Assembly (NCBI GenBank): GCA_910579755.1
Contig: CAJTVB010000045.1
Coordinates: forward strand, 1 to 21,542
Reading direction: 5' to 3'
Source of the DNA: an uncultured Acetatifactor sp.
GTDB lineage: Bacteria > Bacillota > Clostridia > Lachnospirales > Lachnospiraceae
Length of the DNA: 21,542 bases
The stretch's first letter is position 1. Every line of letters starts with the position of its first letter. Shown one piece after another: positions 1 through 5,637 of this stretch. Position numbers and translations under genes: made by a program. A model generated the notes under the pieces. That model saw only the letters and a program-made list of their open reading frames with translations. It was not told the DNA's origin and did no database searches.

Positions 1-211
1 CAACCCCAATCCAAATAGATACCGCATTCATTAATGTTGTGATTGGAAAAGACAGAGAAACAGCCGTTAATGCGTTCTCACTTAACCGGGCGACAAAAGC
101 ACTGTCTAACAAATTGTATGAATATTGAAGAAACATGGAAAATAGTGGCGGTAATGACATTTCAAAAATCAGCTTTCCAACTGGCATAACTGCCATTTTA
201 TTTTCAGCCAT
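1..211 (-). CDS. MATE family multidrug efflux transporter, N-terminal part
   Basis: Only the first 70 codons are in the window; the gene runs off the left edge. The translation begins MAENKMAVMPVGKLIFEM and continues through a first membrane helix with the MATE-like stretch LLDSAFVARLSENALTAVS, then a second helix. MATE proteins export drugs or cationic metabolites across the cytoplasmic membrane, driven by H+ or Na+. Two adjacent ATG codons are possible (214 and 211). The second is chosen because GGAGG at 219-223 lies 7 bases from it and only 4 from the first. Expression probably starts at the promoter at 348-376 and must pass the terminator-like hairpin at 258-295, so the gene is likely attenuated. 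Its substrate cannot be told from this fragment. Confidence 0.85.
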   Translation of the reverse strand, partial: MAENKMAVMPVGKLIFEMSLPPLFSMFLQYSYNLLDSAFVARLSENALTAVSLSFPITTLMNAVSIWIGV

Positions 212-308
212 CATATATCCTCCAAAATTTGATAAACATTTTCCGAATTATAACAACAAAAAGCCACACAGTTATCAAACTGATAACTGTGTGGCAAAAA
301 GATGACAT
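204..308 (-). CDS. Putative leader peptide ORF of the MATE gene (34 codons)
   Basis: The ORF starts at ATG 308, begins MSSFCHTVISLITVWLF, runs straight through the terminator-like hairpin, and stops with a TGA that overlaps the MATE start (ATGATGGCTGA). Its 3' part includes the MATE ribosome binding site. This matches the layout of leader peptides controlling tet(M)-type resistance genes, where ribosome position on the leader decides whether the hairpin terminates transcription. The leader's own ribosome binding site is weak (only GGA a few bases upstream). A competing 17-codon frame starting at GTG would stop in the hairpin loop. Translation is not demonstrated. Confidence 0.4.
   Translation of the reverse strand: MSSFCHTVISLITVWLFVVIIRKMFIKFWRIYDG
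258..295 (-). terminator. Attenuator hairpin in the MATE leader
   Basis: A perfect 15-bp inverted repeat (263-277 with 281-295) has a 3-base loop, and five T residues follow it on the minus strand (262 to 258), which is the form of an intrinsic terminator. It lies between a strong promoter and the MATE start, with no gene ending upstream, so a regulatory (conditional) terminator is more likely than an end-of-operon one. A second pairing, 239-245 with 316-322 (7 bp), would enclose it. A repressor operator is the alternative reading of such a perfect palindrome. Confidence 0.65.
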
Positions 309-347
309 ATCAATCCGGAAAAGTCCACTCAAAATTTTCTTTAAAAA

Positions 348-376
348 AGTATAAGGAAATTTTTTTTGCTTGTCAA
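348..376 (-). promoter_or_regulatory. Consensus sigma-A promoter for the MATE gene
   Basis: On the minus strand TTGACA (371-376) and TATACT (348-353) are separated by exactly 17 bases. Transcription would start near 341, about 130 bases before the MATE start codon, giving a leader long enough for the ORF and hairpin described there. Confidence 0.75.
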
Positions 377-507
377 TAGTTTTTTAGAAATGTTAAGTTT
401 AATGAAAATGCAAAAAGAATATATAAATATTACTTCATATCTTCAGCAGGCAGAAACACAAGCACGGCAAATTCTTCTTTATGCCTTTCACAGACTATCA
501 ACGCCAA

Positions 508-563
508 ACAGCCAAGTCAAGGACGTAAACGCCGCTAAAGCGGTAAATCCTTGACTTGACTGT
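508..563. repeat. Long imperfect inverted repeat inside the putative element
   Basis: Arms 508-523 and 548-563 pair over 16 positions with one mismatch, and the loop holds a second small stem (CCGCT 532-536 with AGCGG 539-543). No T-run follows on either strand, so it is not a typical terminator. Its role is unknown; a recombination, replication or transfer-related site is possible because it lies in the putative mobile segment. Confidence 0.5.
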
Positions 564-725
564 CTGTTATTGATAAAGGGTAATTAAGGCATAAATGAAT
601 ATCTGTGTTGTAGCAACCTCTTTTCCTTTCCATTCCCTTCATGCGATAGGGAAAAACCAAGCTTGTCCTTTCTTTTGGGGCGAAAGCTGAAGTCCACAGC
701 TTTGAGGGGCGTGTGGGTATGCGTC

Positions 726-1301
726 TTAGTGATTATATTGTGCGTGTTCCGATTTACTGCAATCTTCCCGGTTTGCTTCACCAAACCGCTGGAAATGCAC
801 TATCTCGCGCATACGCAGAAACTTAATGGGCTCGCACACATCCGGCTCCTTAATCAGGCGCAGAATATTGTCGTAGGTGGTACGGGCCTTCTGCTCTGCT
901 GCCAGATCCTCCGTCAAATCCGTAATAGGATCTCCCGTCACCTGGAACTGTGCGGCAGTAAAGGGAAAGCCTCCTGCTGACTGGGGCCATACCCCTACGG
1001 TATGATCCACATAGTAGGGCGCAAACCCGCTTTTTTCGATTTCCTCCATAGACAGATTTCGGGTGAGTTGGTGGACGATAGCCGCCACCATCTCCAGATG
1101 GGCAAGCTCCTCCGTGCCGATATCCGTCAATAACCCTGCAACCTCCCTGTAAGGCATGGAATAGCGCTGGGACAGATAACGCAAGCTGGCGCCCATCTCG
1201 CCGTCCGGACCGCCGTATTGGGAAATGATCACCTGGGCCAGCTTTGCGTTAGGCTCTTTGATGTTGACGGGAAACTCCAGTCTTTTTTCATAACTCCACA
1301 T
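726..1301 (-). CDS. cotJC: Spore coat manganese catalase CotJC, altered C-terminus
   Basis: This 191-residue protein is of the Mn-catalase (CotJC) family, found in the spore coat and thought to detoxify hydrogen peroxide. The four-helix di-metal ligands can be seen: E35, E65 and H68 in IGTEELAHLEM, E136 in EDLAAEQKAR, and H169 in REIVHFQRF. Up to A176 it reads as a normal CotJC. The last 15 residues, NREDCSKSEHAQYNH, do not resemble the tail I would expect and are encoded by AT-rich DNA, so the natural end appears replaced by an insertion. All metal ligands lie before the junction and the length stays close to normal, so activity may survive. ATG 1301 directly follows the cotJB stop (TAAATG), which indicates translational coupling. 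Confidence 0.88.
   Translation of the reverse strand: MWSYEKRLEFPVNIKEPNAKLAQVIISQYGGPDGEMGASLRYLSQRYSMPYREVAGLLTDIGTEELAHLEMVAAIVHQLTRNLSMEEIEKSGFAPYYVDHTVGVWPQSAGGFPFTAAQFQVTGDPITDLTEDLAAEQKARTTYDNILRLIKEPDVCEPIKFLRMREIVHFQRFGEANREDCSKSEHAQYNH
769..788. other. Putative recombination junction (att-like core) at the cotJC 3' end
   Basis: The bases read CGGTTTG-CTTCAC-CAAACCG: two perfect 7-bp inverted arms around a 6-bp spacer, the usual geometry of a tyrosine recombinase crossover core. On the minus strand the right arm and spacer encode the conserved CotJC stretch QRFGEA; beyond it the protein no longer resembles CotJC. This places the insertion point here. It is inference from symmetry and loss of similarity, since the uninterrupted site is not available. 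Confidence 0.4.
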
Positions 1302-1556
1302 TTATCCGCACTCTCCTTCCCAGGGCAGGGGAGCCATACCCCAGCGCCATTCCTTACTGCTCTCTGCCAGACTCGTGTTCAGCGGGAAGTATTTCATGGA
1401 GAATTCCTTCTCCATCTGGTGCTTGATCCTGTTATAGTGGTTAAAGTATTCCATGGCATTGCGATCCATCGGATGCGTATCCAGGTACAAGGTCAAATCT
1501 GTCAGTACAAAATCAACGATCCCGATATCTCTGAAAAGCTGTTCCTGATTTCCCAT
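1302..1556 (-). CDS. cotJB: Spore coat protein CotJB
   Basis: This is a small CotJB-family protein of 84 residues, rich in aromatic and acidic residues (for example IVDFVLTDLTLYLDTHP and a tail ending WRWGMAPLPWEGECG). CotJB belongs to the inner spore coat and is needed for CotJ complex assembly in Bacillus; no enzymatic motif is visible. The start at ATG 1556 is preferred over ATG 1565: AAGGAG lies 9 bases before 1556 but directly abuts 1565. The chosen ATG also overlaps the cotJA stop as TAATG. The stop codon abuts the cotJC start. The three genes therefore form one tightly coupled operon, probably expressed in the mother cell during sporulation. Confidence 0.9.
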   Translation of the reverse strand: MGNQEQLFRDIGIVDFVLTDLTLYLDTHPMDRNAMEYFNHYNRIKHQMEKEFSMKYFPLNTSLAESSKEWRWGMAPLPWEGECG

Positions 1557-1723
1557 TAGACACATCTCCTTCCCGTGAAGGGTTTGTTCAGTTCAGGAAA
1601 TATGGTCCCGGTGCAGTATGCCTTTTCCAGATCGTCATACATGTTGTCAAATCTCTGCCAGGGAACATAGGCCATGGCTACAGGAAATTTGTCAATATTG
1701 TTTTCATGTGAATGATCCTGCAT
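1556..1723 (-). CDS. cotJA: Spore coat associated protein CotJA
   Basis: A 55-residue protein with the CotJA signature: PVAMAYVPWQRF followed by the YCTGTIFPELNKPF stretch near the C-terminus. It is the first gene of cotJABC and a structural partner of CotJB and CotJC in the spore coat. ATG 1723 is chosen over the in-frame ATG 1738 because AAAGGA lies 6 bases before it, while nothing like a ribosome binding site precedes 1738. The stop TAA overlaps the cotJB start. A mother-cell sigma-E promoter would be expected upstream. The only hint is a CATATCAT stretch at 1760-1767 that could be a sigma-E -10; no matching -35 was convincing. Confidence 0.88.
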   Translation of the reverse strand: MQDHSHENNIDKFPVAMAYVPWQRFDNMYDDLEKAYCTGTIFPELNKPFTGRRCV

Positions 1724-1828
1724 TTTGATTCCTTTCATCTGTCAATCTAACTTGATATTATGATATGTCAGAAAAAGAAATCTGTGAAAAAAACATGACG
1801 CAGATGATCGGCCCACTGTCGTTCAAGC

Positions 1829-2701
1829 TTATCTGGACTCACCCATGAAAAACAGCGCAATGGTTCCCGGACCGGAATGGGCGCCGATGGTAGGCCCGAT
1901 ATGATTGATCATAAAATGCTCCATGCCAAACCTCTCCCGGATCTGGTCACGAACATACTCTGCATCCTCCAGGGCATCTCCGTGGCTGATAAACACATAA
2001 TCGTCCTTATTTTCCTGAACCCGGGACCCCATCTTCTCTTCCATGTAATCCACCAGCGCGCTCAGCGATTTTTTTCGGCCTCTCACCTTGCCGATGACAA
2101 TCAGATGTCCCTCACTGTCCACATGAAGCTTGGGCTTGATGGAAACCAACGTACCGATCACAGCCGCTGTCTTGCTGACACGCCCTCCCCGGTACAGATG
2201 AAAAAGGTCGTCCACCGTAAACACATGAACGAAATTCTGAGCATTCTCATTCAGCCAGGCCGCCGTCTCCTCCAGGGATTTTCCCTGGTCCCGCAACTTC
2301 ACCGCCTTGTGCACAAACAGACCCTCTCCCATGGAAGCGCAGAGACTGTCCACCACTACAATCTTCACATCAGGATGTTCCTCCATAATCTCTTCCGCCG
2401 CCATGCGCATATTGCCGCATGTACCACTGAGCCCTGATGAAAAAGCCAGATGCAGAATTTCCTTATCTGTTTTGATATATTCCTCGAAATATTCCTTTGC
2501 CTCCGCAGGATTGATCTGTGATGTGGTAGGCATCTTTCCCTGCTCCCGCATCATGGCATAGAATTCTTTCCAGTCCAGCTCCTTGTCCCCGCCGTATGTA
2601 ACTCCGTCCAGAATATAGCTGATAGGCATACATCCCACATTATTCTCTTTCAGATATGACACTGGCAGATCCGCCGTGCTGTCTGTTGTGATCTTAAACA
2701 T
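1829..2701 (-). CDS. DegV family fatty-acid-binding protein
   Basis: At 290 residues this has normal DegV-family length. The N-terminus MFKITTDSTADLP carries the family DSTADLP signature. FSSGLSGT near residue 87 and the GRVSKTAA stretch line the lipid-binding pocket in known members, and the C-terminal GPTIGAHSGPGT is the other conserved loop. DegV (FakB-type) proteins hold a fatty acid; in Firmicutes with FakA the bound acid is phosphorylated for phospholipid synthesis. No FakA-like kinase gene is next to it here, so the partner is unknown. The ribosome binding site GAAGGAGGAG is strong, and the gene has its own promoter (2755-2783), so it appears monocistronic, with cotJ downstream under separate control. 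Confidence 0.93.
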   Translation of the reverse strand: MFKITTDSTADLPVSYLKENNVGCMPISYILDGVTYGGDKELDWKEFYAMMREQGKMPTTSQINPAEAKEYFEEYIKTDKEILHLAFSSGLSGTCGNMRMAAEEIMEEHPDVKIVVVDSLCASMGEGLFVHKAVKLRDQGKSLEETAAWLNENAQNFVHVFTVDDLFHLYRGGRVSKTAAVIGTLVSIKPKLHVDSEGHLIVIGKVRGRKKSLSALVDYMEEKMGSRVQENKDDYVFISHGDALEDAEYVRDQIRERFGMEHFMINHIGPTIGAHSGPGTIALFFMGESR

Positions 2702-2754
2702 AACTCCTCCTTCTGCGCTTTTCAGGCTGCCAAAATTACAATATATTATATATC

Positions 2755-2783
2755 AGTATATCATTTTCCCGTCACCATTTCAA
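2755..2783 (-). promoter_or_regulatory. Sigma-A promoter of the degV gene
   Basis: TTGAAA (2778-2783) and TATACT (2755-2760) on the minus strand are separated by 17 bases, about 50 bases upstream of the DegV start. An AT-rich alternating stretch (2740-2755) follows the -10. No operator is recognised. Confidence 0.65.
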
Positions 2784-2818
2784 TTTGTTCCCCAAAAAAG
2801 ATACAGTTTGTAACATAT

Positions 2819-2841
2819 AAAAGGGAGCCCTGAAGCTCCCT
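2819..2841 (-). terminator. Intrinsic terminator after spoVAF
   Basis: On the minus strand GGGAGC (2840-2835) pairs with GCTCCC (2828-2823), with a 6-base loop and an added A-T pair, followed by TTTT. It begins one base after the TAG stop of the germination gene and separates it from the degV promoter. Confidence 0.8.
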
Positions 2842-4269
2842 CTATTTCTTCTCCGCCGCCCCCGGCAGTCTTCTTCTGATCAGCCGGTTTTTCAGGTTTT
2901 TCCAATCAAAGGGTACCAACGGATAAATGTAGCTTCTGTGTGATACGGTTCGGTTACAGCAAACAGCCAGTACCGCTATCACATATCCTCCCAGATACCC
3001 CCACAGACCGAACCATTGGGTCAAAAGCAGACTGAGAATCCTCAAGAATTTCAGCGCATAACCCAGCTCATAATTGGACTGGGTATAATTGGCGATGGCC
3101 ACAAAGGCCATATACAGCATAACCTCCGGAGAAAACCATCCGCTGTTTACCGAAAATTCCCCCAGCACCAGCGCCGCCATAACGCTCAGCGGCGTGCTGA
3201 GCATGTTGGGAGTATTCACCGCCGCCAGCTTCAATCCGTCGATGGCCAGCTCCAGAATGAGGAACTGCCAGATCAGCGGAATATTAGGCTCCTCCTTCAG
3301 CATAATGAAAGAAAAGCTGTCCGGAATCCAGCCCTCGTTATTAACCAGCAACAGAAAGGTAGGCGTCAATACATAGGTGAGAATAGCAATCAAAAAACGT
3401 GTAACTCGAAGATAGGTTCCCGTAATGGGAGGAAAATAGTAGTCGTCCGCCTCTTCCAGCACGTCAAAGATGGTCACTGGCAGGATCATGGCTGAAGGGG
3501 AATTATCCACCAAAATCACAATATTTCCCTCCAGCACCTGGGCCGCCGCCGCGTCAGGCCGTTCCGTATATTTAAATTTCGGAAAAGGATTATACCACTT
3601 TCGCTGATAGAGGCATTCTGCCAGTGACTCCTGGTTCATGGTCAGGGCATCTACCTGAATACTCTGAATCTTCCGCCGGACTGCTGTCAGGAAATCCTCA
3701 TCCACCCTATCCTTCATATAACACAGCACAATATCTGTTTTAGAGCTTTTACCTGCATTCAGCATCTCCATATGCAGATCACTGTTCCGGATCCTGCGGC
3801 GGATCAGCGCCGTATTAAACACAATAGTCTCCACAAAACCATCCTTGGAGCCCCGCAGTACCTTATCCTTCTCCGGCTCCTCCACACCACGGGACGGGTA
3901 GGTCCTGGAATCAATCACCAGCGCCTTTTCATAGCCATCCAGCAACAGCAAAAACATTCCCGACAGCAGGGAATCCACCAGCACGCCGCAGCGGTCTTCG
4001 ATCTCCACCTCCACATAGGGCGTGAATTGCTTTGACAAGCCATGCATATCCTCCGGCATTTTATCCGGAGTCAAATCCATAAAATACTGCAACAGCTTCT
4101 GAACCAGATCGTCCTTGCAGAATCCATCCACCAGGTACATGCAGGCCTCTCTGCCGCCGATGTTGATGACCCGGTAAATCACATCGAAATTCTTTTCCAC
4201 GTCCAGCGCACCATTCAGATACTGCATATCCCGGGACAGCTGCCCTGTGAGTTTTTCCTCTCTCTCCAA
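2842..4269 (-). CDS. spoVAF: GerA/SpoVAF family spore germination protein
   Basis: A GerA-family A-subunit-like protein of 475 residues from the preferred start. The N-terminal half is soluble. The C-terminal half has several membrane helices, with the SpoVAF-like stretch PSAMILPVTIFDVL, the helix LSTPLSVMAALVLGEF and the YELGYALKFLR segment. Such proteins sit in the spore inner membrane; SpoVAF works with the SpoVA channel in dipicolinate release during germination. An in-frame ATG at 4308 would add 13 basic residues, but TTG 4269 has AAAGGGAGA ending 6 bases upstream and better matches the family start, so it is preferred. That ribosome binding site is in the stem of a strong inverted repeat (4276-4322). 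No spoVA genes are adjacent; dut is upstream. Confidence 0.9.
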   Translation of the reverse strand: MEREEKLTGQLSRDMQYLNGALDVEKNFDVIYRVINIGGREACMYLVDGFCKDDLVQKLLQYFMDLTPDKMPEDMHGLSKQFTPYVEVEIEDRCGVLVDSLLSGMFLLLLDGYEKALVIDSRTYPSRGVEEPEKDKVLRGSKDGFVETIVFNTALIRRRIRNSDLHMEMLNAGKSSKTDIVLCYMKDRVDEDFLTAVRRKIQSIQVDALTMNQESLAECLYQRKWYNPFPKFKYTERPDAAAAQVLEGNIVILVDNSPSAMILPVTIFDVLEEADDYYFPPITGTYLRVTRFLIAILTYVLTPTFLLLVNNEGWIPDSFSFIMLKEEPNIPLIWQFLILELAIDGLKLAAVNTPNMLSTPLSVMAALVLGEFSVNSGWFSPEVMLYMAFVAIANYTQSNYELGYALKFLRILSLLLTQWFGLWGYLGGYVIAVLAVCCNRTVSHRSYIYPLVPFDWKNLKNRLIRRRLPGAAEKK

Positions 4270-4275
4270 AATAAA

Positions 4276-4322
4276 TCTCCCTTTCCGCAAATGCTTTTTG
4301 ATTAGCATTTACCAAAGGGAGA
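4276..4322 (-). promoter_or_regulatory. Hairpin covering the spoVAF ribosome binding site
   Basis: A perfect 9-bp inverted repeat (4276-4284 with 4314-4322) plus an inner 6-bp stem (4289-4294 with 4305-4310) brackets a loop on the minus-strand transcript. The 3' arm, AAAGGGAGA, is also the best ribosome binding site of the downstream gene, and the stem is followed by TTTATTTT. It could hide the ribosome binding site when made as read-through from dut, act as a weak terminator for dut, or both. Confidence 0.55.
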
Positions 4323-4334
4323 AAAATATACCGT

Positions 4335-4847
4335 CTATAAAGTGGTACTTCCAAGGCCGCCGTTTCGGATACCGTCCGCCATATCGTCCGTGGTAATACC
4401 GTATTCCAGAAAAATACCCTGAGCAAACCCTGTCCCTTTTGAAACCTCCAGCGTCTTTTCCTGATTGGTGTCATTTGTCAGCTTGATAAAAATATGTCCC
4501 TCATTATCGGAAAAAAAGTAATCGCTGTCTATGATTCCCACAGTATTATCAAGCTGCAGCCTGTATTTGAAGCCAAGTCCGCTTCTGGGGAAGATCTGCA
4601 ATACCCACCCTTCGTCCATCTGTACCCGGATTCCTGTAGGTATTTTTGCCGTAGCCCCCGGCTTCAGAGAAAAAGAAACAGGTGCATAAAAGTCGTAGCC
4701 TGCGCTGCCTCTGGTAGCCCTCCTTGGCAGCTCCAGCGTCCGGTAGATTTCCCGGGCCTCCTCTTGTGTATATTGGGGAAATTCCTCCATCAGGGCCTGA
4801 CAAAATTGTTCCTGGCTTACCTTAAAAAACTGTGCGATTCTCTTCAT
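4335..4847 (-). CDS. dut: dUTP diphosphatase (dUTPase)
   Basis: This trimeric-type dUTPase hydrolyses dUTP to dUMP and pyrophosphate, which keeps uracil out of DNA and feeds dTMP synthesis. All five motifs can be read: GSAGYDFYA (47-55), PRSGLG (87-92), NTVGIIDSDY (101-110), GTGFAQGIF (138-146) and the C-terminal RNGGLGSTTL (161-170), a variant of RGxGGFGST. At 170 residues it is longer than many dUTPases because of about 40 extra N-terminal residues before the conserved core. That extension reads as a small acidic helical segment of unknown function. An AAGGA site lies about 10 bases before ATG 4847. The functional link with the nearby ribonucleotide reductase (deoxynucleotide supply) is plausible, though a 199-base gap separates them. 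Confidence 0.92.
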   Translation of the reverse strand: MKRIAQFFKVSQEQFCQALMEEFPQYTQEEAREIYRTLELPRRATRGSAGYDFYAPVSFSLKPGATAKIPTGIRVQMDEGWVLQIFPRSGLGFKYRLQLDNTVGIIDSDYFFSDNEGHIFIKLTNDTNQEKTLEVSKGTGFAQGIFLEYGITTDDMADGIRNGGLGSTTL

Positions 4848-5046
4848 CCTGTTTGTTTCCTTTTTACCTGTTTGTTCATTTTTTACCTGTCTCTTTTCTA
4901 TTTTTCTTTCCTATTTCTCTATTCCATCTTTTTTGTGTTTCTCTGTTCGGTGCTCTTTCTCGTTTCTTTATTAGAATTCTTTATTCAATTATTCCGCTCT
5001 TTTTTCCTTCTGTTTTACTGTCCCGCACCAATTTATTACATTCTGT
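4848..5046 (-). other. Purine-rich intergenic tract between nrdG and dut
   Basis: This 199-base gap is strongly asymmetric: the minus strand is largely A and G, with few C or T, and contains a near-direct repeat (ACAAACAGGTAAAAA-like units close to the dut start). No gene or clear terminator is visible. Confidence 0.5.
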
Positions 5047-5607
5047 TCAATCGCAGCAGCCTCGTACATTTTCCACCTTCCGGGTATGAACAAAGGCTTC
5101 CCCATAATCGCCGCAGTGCAGTATAGGCACCGACGGATCCTCCTGTGCCAGCGTCTGCTGTACATCGATGACCCGCTGATTGGCGCTTCCCTTCCACAGA
5201 AGCTTCGGATCCTTTTTTTCGTCTATAAATTCTCCGTCCACCAGCACATCTACATAGCGCAGCAAAGAATACTGCCGAATGTCCTCCCAGCAGTCGCCGG
5301 TATACATCCAGATGGTCTTATCCGGAAATTTCTCTTTAATCTGGGCCATCAGCTCTCTGACGTCCATTCTGTTTACAGGATGCAGAGGATCTCCGCCTGA
5401 AAAAGTGATTCCGGATATATAGCTTTTCCCCAGCTGCTCAAATATCTCCTGCTTTGCCGCCTCGTCAAAGGGCAGACCGCCGTCCGGATCCCAGGTGATG
5501 GGATTATGACAGTTTTTGCAGCAATGATTACAGCCTGCCAGCCACAGCACCACCCGCAGGCCGTCGCCATTGAGCATATCGTCCCTGGTTATATTGTGAT
5601 ATCTCAT
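5047..5607 (-). CDS. nrdG: Anaerobic ribonucleotide reductase activating protein (radical SAM)
   Basis: NrdG uses a 4Fe-4S cluster and S-adenosylmethionine to place the glycyl radical on NrdD. The cluster motif CNHCCKNC gives the CxxxCxxC pattern at C26, C30 and C33. GITFSGGDPLHP is the SAM-binding GGDP motif. The 186-residue length is normal to slightly long for NrdG, and the C-terminus carries a further Cys pair (RGCCD). It lies 30 bases downstream of nrdD with the site AGAGGTG before ATG 5607, so the two are one operon. The Cys-rich tail is not a feature I can assign. Confidence 0.95.
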   Translation of the reverse strand: MRYHNITRDDMLNGDGLRVVLWLAGCNHCCKNCHNPITWDPDGGLPFDEAAKQEIFEQLGKSYISGITFSGGDPLHPVNRMDVRELMAQIKEKFPDKTIWMYTGDCWEDIRQYSLLRYVDVLVDGEFIDEKKDPKLLWKGSANQRVIDVQQTLAQEDPSVPILHCGDYGEAFVHTRKVENVRGCCD

Positions 5608-5637
5608 ATTTTCTATTCACCTCTGTTCAGAGTATTT

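Larger units (their letters stand above)
1..775. mobile_element. Putative end of an acquired (ICE-like) element
   Basis: This stretch is clearly more AT-rich than most of the window, carries a MATE efflux gene with an attenuator-type leader, and runs directly into the 3' end of cotJC, where the reading frame stops resembling its family. A 7-bp inverted repeat with a 6-bp spacer sits at the junction (769-788). Bases 377-725 hold no convincing gene, only a long hairpin (508-563) and short unsupported ORFs. The other end, and any integrase, would lie outside the window, so the element type is not identified. The call is inference from composition, cargo and the damaged neighbour. Confidence 0.45.

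Noticed and set aside
263..295. CRISPR repeat
   Set aside because: The palindrome occurs once, with no spacer array nearby.
366..554. A 62-codon plus-strand frame
   Set aside because: It runs through the MATE promoter region and half of the long hairpin, has no ribosome binding site, and its protein is unremarkable.
584..784. A 66-codon minus-strand frame overlapping the cotJC end
   Set aside because: It has only an alternative start inside the junction, overlaps cotJC, and no ribosome binding site is visible. It may be a remnant of the element but is not supported as a gene.
1760..1790. Sigma-E promoter of cotJ
   Set aside because: CATATCAT could be a -10, but no acceptable -35 at the required distance was found, so it is not listed as a feature.
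4270..4308. ATG 4308 as the start of the germination protein
   Set aside because: It lies in the hairpin with no ribosome binding site before it, while TTG 4269 has a strong one at the right distance; the extra residues do not fit the family.
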